Assembly (NCBI RefSeq): GCF_900128945.1 | Contig: NZ_FQUD01000001.1 | Location: 496,001-560,000 of the forward strand | DNA: 64,000 nucleotides | Source of the DNA: Chryseobacterium sp. OV279 | GTDB lineage: Bacteria; Bacteroidota; Bacteroidia; Flavobacteriales; Weeksellaceae | Reading direction: 5' to 3' | In this document: positions 60,470 through 64,000 of the stretch, piece by piece | Layout of the letters: every line of letters begins with the position of its first letter | Numbering within the stretch: the first letter of the stretch is position 1 | Position numbers and translations under genes: made by a program | The notes under the pieces: model-generated | Seen by the model: the letters and a program-made list of their open reading frames with translations, nothing else | Told to the model about the DNA's origin: nothing | Databases searched by the model: none

Positions 60470-61675
60470 TTATAAGCTGAATTCTTCTCTGTAAGTCTTC
60501 AGCGCTTGTTTCAGGATTTCAGCACTTTTCTTAAGATCTTCCTCTTTCAGTACGTAAGCAATTCTTACCTGTTTTTTTCCCAGTTCAGGATCACTGTAGA
60601 AACCTCCTGCAGGAGCTACCATGATCGTTTCTTTATTTAGGGAATACTTTTCTAAAAGCCATTGTGCAAATTTCTCAGTATCATCTACCGGAAGTTCCGC
60701 GACACAGTAAAATGCTCCTCTTGGTTTAGGGCAGATAACCCCTGGAATAGCATTCAGAAGGTCTACCAAAATATTTCTTCTGTGCGTATATTCTTCTCTT
60801 ACCGCTCTGATGTAGGCTCCGTCATTCTGGTGTGCTGCTGTAGCTGCGATCTGTCCCAAAAGAACCGGGCTCAGTCTCGCCTGTGCAAAAAGCATAGCCG
60901 CATCGTGGATCTTTTTTGAACGGGTTAGCATACATCCGATTCTTACGCCACACATAGAATAACGCTTGGATTCTGAATCGATGATGATACAGTTTTCGCT
61001 CAGTTCCGGGAAATCCAGCATAGAAATCTGCTGCTTTCCGTCATACACATATTCTCTGTATACTTCGTCTGAGATCACAACGATATCATATTTTAAAGCA
61101 ATTTCTGCCAGCTTCTGAAGTTCTTCACGGGTGTAAAGATATCCGGTAGGGTTACCCGGGTTGCAGATAACGATGGCTCTTGTTTTTTCTGTAATTTTTT
61201 TCTCAAATTCTTCGATCGGAGGAAGCGCAAAACCTGTGTCAATCGTAGACGGTACCGCTACCACATGTACATTGAATGTGCTGGTAAAACCGTTATAGTT
61301 GGCATAGTAAGGCTCAGGAATAATCACCTCGTCGCCGTCATCACATAAAGTCGAAATCGCAAAGTTCAGGGCTTCAGAACCCCCATTGGTAACGATGAAA
61401 TTATCAGGGGTAAGGTCTGGAAAACCTAAAGTGTGATAATACTCCGTAAGGGCTTTTCTGTATTCTATATTACCTTCAGAAAGTGCATACTCCAATACTT
61501 TAAGATCAATATTCTTTAAAGCATTTAAAGCCGTTTCCGGTGTTTCAATATCAGGCTGCCCGATATTAAGGTGATATACTTTTATTCCCTGTTGTTTCGC
61601 TTTTAAAGCGTAAGGAACCAGTTTTCTTACCGGCGATGGCGGCATATGCTGTGCTCTGTTTGAAATATTCGGCAT
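60470..61675 (-). CDS. PLP-dependent class I aminotransferase (aspartate aminotransferase-like)
   Basis: A 401-residue fold-type I enzyme. It has LNIGQPDIETPETALNALKN near 36-55, VTNGGSEALNFAIS, VICNPGNPTGYLYTREEL near 170-187, and the PLP lysine in SESKRYSMCGVRIGCM near 233-248, with C-terminal RIAYVLKEEDL. The subgroup is aspartate/aromatic-like or alanine transaminase; the substrate is not readable. First gene of the run with the lipoprotein and murB. Confidence 0.93.
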   Translation of the reverse strand: MPNISNRAQHMPPSPVRKLVPYALKAKQQGIKVYHLNIGQPDIETPETALNALKNIDLKVLEYALSEGNIEYRKALTEYYHTLGFPDLTPDNFIVTNGGSEALNFAISTLCDDGDEVIIPEPYYANYNGFTSTFNVHVVAVPSTIDTGFALPPIEEFEKKITEKTRAIVICNPGNPTGYLYTREELQKLAEIALKYDIVVISDEVYREYVYDGKQQISMLDFPELSENCIIIDSESKRYSMCGVRIGCMLTRSKKIHDAAMLFAQARLSPVLLGQIAATAAHQNDGAYIRAVREEYTHRRNILVDLLNAIPGVICPKPRGAFYCVAELPVDDTEKFAQWLLEKYSLNKETIMVAPAGGFYSDPELGKKQVRIAYVLKEEDLKKSAEILKQALKTYREEFSL

Positions 61676-62078
61676 TGTTCAAAAAATTTGTATGGCAAAA
61701 ATAAGATTTAATTTCTCAATAATAAAATAACCTGTTGTTCATTTTGAGTGCTTTTTAATTGTTTTGGAAATCAGCAAATTAAAATTGATGGTTGCCTGTT
61801 CTTTTGATGACAAATGGAATTCTTTTTATTTGTGCTTAATACTGGTTATCAATTTGTTGAAAATAATAAGTGTTGGAGATTAATTATAGGTCAAAATGAT
61901 TAAAATTGTTAAAATAATACATGAAAATGTGAATAAAATATTTGGTTAGAAAGTAAAATTTCTATATAGTGAAATATATCGATATCGTAACATTATTAAG
62001 TGATATTTAATTATTTAATAAAAATATCCGTTTTGTATTGTATTTTTTATTAAATTTCAGCGCTAATAAAAAATAATT
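61676..62078. other. AT-rich intergenic region before the FN3 protein gene
   Basis: About 400 bases of AT-rich DNA between divergent genes, with a palindrome ATATCGATAT near 61976 and no credible frame. It must contain both promoters. No RNA structure is evident. Confidence 0.4.
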
Positions 62079-63866
62079 ATGAAAATACATTTACCAATGA
62101 GGGTCCTTTCTATTGTGACTCTTTTTGCGGCATCAGCTATGAATGCTCAAAACTATCAGACCATGCCAGTCCAGTCCGGATACACGGCAGATGTTATTGC
62201 CAATGATGTAGGTTCTGCCTTATCAAGTACCACAGAAGACGTTGACGGTGTGTCTTTTGCCTTTGTGGCAAGGGATTTTAAACTCACCCCTACAAGTTCG
62301 GCACTTACCTACGGACTCCCTGTAAACGGGATCGTAAATTCTGTCGTGGCTTCTACACCCGGATTGAGCTACAAACTGGGAGATCTTTATGGGAATAATT
62401 CTCTTAAAATTTCCACCAGTGGGACAAGCGGAACATTATCATTTATCACACCTATTCCTGCTTTTAAAGTATATATGCTTGCTACCGGAGGAAGCGGGCA
62501 ATGTACCGTGAATGTAACGGTCAACTTTACGGATAACACCACTCAGACGTTTTCAGGAGTATCGATCTCCGACTGGTATGACGGAACAAACTATGCCATC
62601 CGTGGGATTGGAAGAATCAACAGAGCGAATAATGTTTTAGAATCGAGTTCTACAAACCCGAGATTGTATCAGTCTTTATTGACACTTGATGCAGCCAATC
62701 AGACTAAGCCTATTCAAAGTATCACGGTGACTAAAGTCAGCGGTACAGGAATTGCCAATGTTTTTGCTTTTTCAGCAGATGCTTATACAGACTGTGTAGC
62801 TCCTACACTTCAGCCTGTAGGTACGCTTACTTCAAGCTCTGCTCAGGTTTCATGGACGGTACCGGCCACTGTTCAGGCAGTAAGCTATGATGTATATTAC
62901 AGTACAACCAATACAGCACCTACCGCTGGAACGGTGCCTAATCATCCTGGAGTTACAGGAACTTCCTTTACTATTCCATCTTTATCATCAAGTACGGTTT
63001 ACTATTATTGGGTAAGAACTAATTGTAGTACAGCAACGGCTCAGAGCGTATGGTCGCAGTCAGGAACATTTACTACTTTATGCGGTACTGTGGTTCCATC
63101 GTATACGAATGACTTCAGCACCTTCCCGGGAACATGCTGGACCAGTAATCTTTCCGGAGGTACTCCTGCTACGGGCCCTACAGGGACAAGCAGTCTTTGG
63201 GCGTCAGGTGGATTCTTAGGAACTGGATCAGGCGGATCAGCAACAATCAATTTGTATTCTACCAACAGGGTAGGCTGGCTGAAAACACTGCCATTTAATC
63301 TCTCTGCAGGTTCTTATAAAGTTAAATTTGATTACGGTGTAGCAGCGTATCTAAGTACTGCTTCTTCGCCAATGGGATCTGATGATGTGGTTCAGTTTGT
63401 GGTATCGAATGACGGTGGATCTACCTGGACAGTCTTGCAGACATGGAATGCAGCCAATGCACCTACCAATACATCAACGCCATATTCTTATACCTTAACT
63501 GGATACAACAGTGCGAATACTGTATTTGCTTTTTACGCAACAGCTGGAACTGTAAATGATAATCCGGATTACAATTTTTATGTTGACAACTTTACGGTTG
63601 AAAATGCTCAGTTGAGTACTTCAGAAGTAAAAGATGGCGTAAAGAAAGCATCGGTTCACCCGAATCCGTTCAAAGATATTCTGCACATTTCAGATACCAG
63701 AGAAGTGAAATCTGTAACCGTAGGAGACGCTTCCGGCAGAACAGTGAAAAGCTTTACAGGCGCTGTGAAAGAGCTTGATCTGAGCACGCTGAATACAGGC
63801 TTATATTTCGTAACGATTTACTTCAAAGACGGTTCGCAGTCTACTGTGAAAGCGATCAAAAAATAA
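62079..63866 (+). CDS. Secreted protein with fibronectin type III and T9SS sorting domains
   Basis: A 595-residue secreted protein: signal peptide MKIHLPMRVLSIVTLFAASA ending MNAQ, a beta-rich N-terminal domain (to about 240), a fibronectin type III domain (CVAPTLQPVGTLTSSSAQVS, then VYYYWVRTNC), a jelly-roll-like part (TCWTSNLSGGTPATG and after) and the C-terminal T9SS type A domain beginning VHPNPFKDILHISD and ending STVKAIKK. Likely exported through the T9SS and attached to the surface; function unknown. Confidence 0.9.
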   Translation: MKIHLPMRVLSIVTLFAASAMNAQNYQTMPVQSGYTADVIANDVGSALSSTTEDVDGVSFAFVARDFKLTPTSSALTYGLPVNGIVNSVVASTPGLSYKLGDLYGNNSLKISTSGTSGTLSFITPIPAFKVYMLATGGSGQCTVNVTVNFTDNTTQTFSGVSISDWYDGTNYAIRGIGRINRANNVLESSSTNPRLYQSLLTLDAANQTKPIQSITVTKVSGTGIANVFAFSADAYTDCVAPTLQPVGTLTSSSAQVSWTVPATVQAVSYDVYYSTTNTAPTAGTVPNHPGVTGTSFTIPSLSSSTVYYYWVRTNCSTATAQSVWSQSGTFTTLCGTVVPSYTNDFSTFPGTCWTSNLSGGTPATGPTGTSSLWASGGFLGTGSGGSATINLYSTNRVGWLKTLPFNLSAGSYKVKFDYGVAAYLSTASSPMGSDDVVQFVVSNDGGSTWTVLQTWNAANAPTNTSTPYSYTLTGYNSANTVFAFYATAGTVNDNPDYNFYVDNFTVENAQLSTSEVKDGVKKASVHPNPFKDILHISDTREVKSVTVGDASGRTVKSFTGAVKELDLSTLNTGLYFVTIYFKDGSQSTVKAIKK

Positions 63867-63889
63867 ATTTTTAATGTCAATAAAATTGA

Positions 63890-63922
63890 GCGGCAGTGCA
63901 TTTATGTACTGCCGCTTTTTTT
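63890..63922 (+). terminator. Terminator after the FN3 protein gene
   Basis: Stem AGCGGCAGT / ACTGCCGCT with a 10-base loop and a run of six T. Confidence 0.9.
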
Positions 63923-64000
63923 GATTCAATTTCAATCAGGATATTGATAAATTTTATTAATTTGGAAGATCATAAAAACTTAACCGAACATGCAAATTCC

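Noticed and set aside
63985..64000. Possible start of another plus-strand gene at the window edge
   Set aside because: Only a few codons after an ATG are visible, too little to support a gene.

Overview
The window looks like chromosome of a Bacteroidota (Flavobacteriia) bacterium, most like Chryseobacterium or a close Weeksellaceae relative. The signs are three proteins with C-terminal type IX secretion (T9SS) sorting domains plus a T9SS plug-domain protein, promoters of the TTG-N19-21-TAnnTTTG kind, AT-rich intergenic DNA, a DUF4295 gene after rpmB-rpmG, an astacin-type lipoprotein, and a run of short peptides with the MKNLKKLSREELK..GG leader typical of this genus. The genus is an inference; no rRNA gene is present.

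Layout. 1-1861: 5' part of thrA. 2225-4902: nine small GG/GA-leader, Cys-rich peptides, four of them below usual ORF length cut-offs or needing a later start than the longest frame; no transporter or modifying enzyme lies beside them. 4964-7588: yicC-gmk-nadA on the minus strand, divergent from miaA. 8661-16253: a histidine-phosphatase lipoprotein, then a tripartite RND efflux operon and its TetR regulator with four copies of a CTAACnGTGTTAR operator. 16656-23548: a thioredoxin-like protein, then an AraC regulator divergent from an MFS-trehalase-TonB receptor operon that reads as a trehalose uptake and hydrolysis unit. 23907-30037: metallo-beta-lactamase hydrolase, T9SS plug protein, ferrochelatase, NifU-like protein, gamma carbonic anhydrase, a lipoprotein. 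30121-35788: PIF1-like helicase, an astacin metalloprotease, a decayed copy of the helicase 3' end, and a small AT-rich island of four poorly known genes. 36061-42211: LLM oxidoreductase, ribBA, a Crp/Fnr regulator, fmt, recQ. 42289-46618: three tandem OmpA-like outer-membrane proteins. 46637-51363: folK, sppA, a GlsB-type membrane protein, RidA-ftsY, DUF4295, rpmG, rpmB. 51604-63866: T9SS cargo proteins, lnt, a VanZ protein, proC, an aminotransferase-lipoprotein-murB operon.

Most genes are housekeeping. The unusual parts are the nine-peptide array with shared promoter motifs and at least three core families, the operator set of the efflux pump, the helicase fragment, and several dispersed intergenic repeat families (a modular A-B-C-D-E mosaic, a CACAGAT repeat tract with an exact 39-bp duplication, a REPIN-like inverted pair, and purine-rich/pyrimidine-rich inverted arms). 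I saw no CRISPR array, tRNA, rRNA, transposase or prophage.
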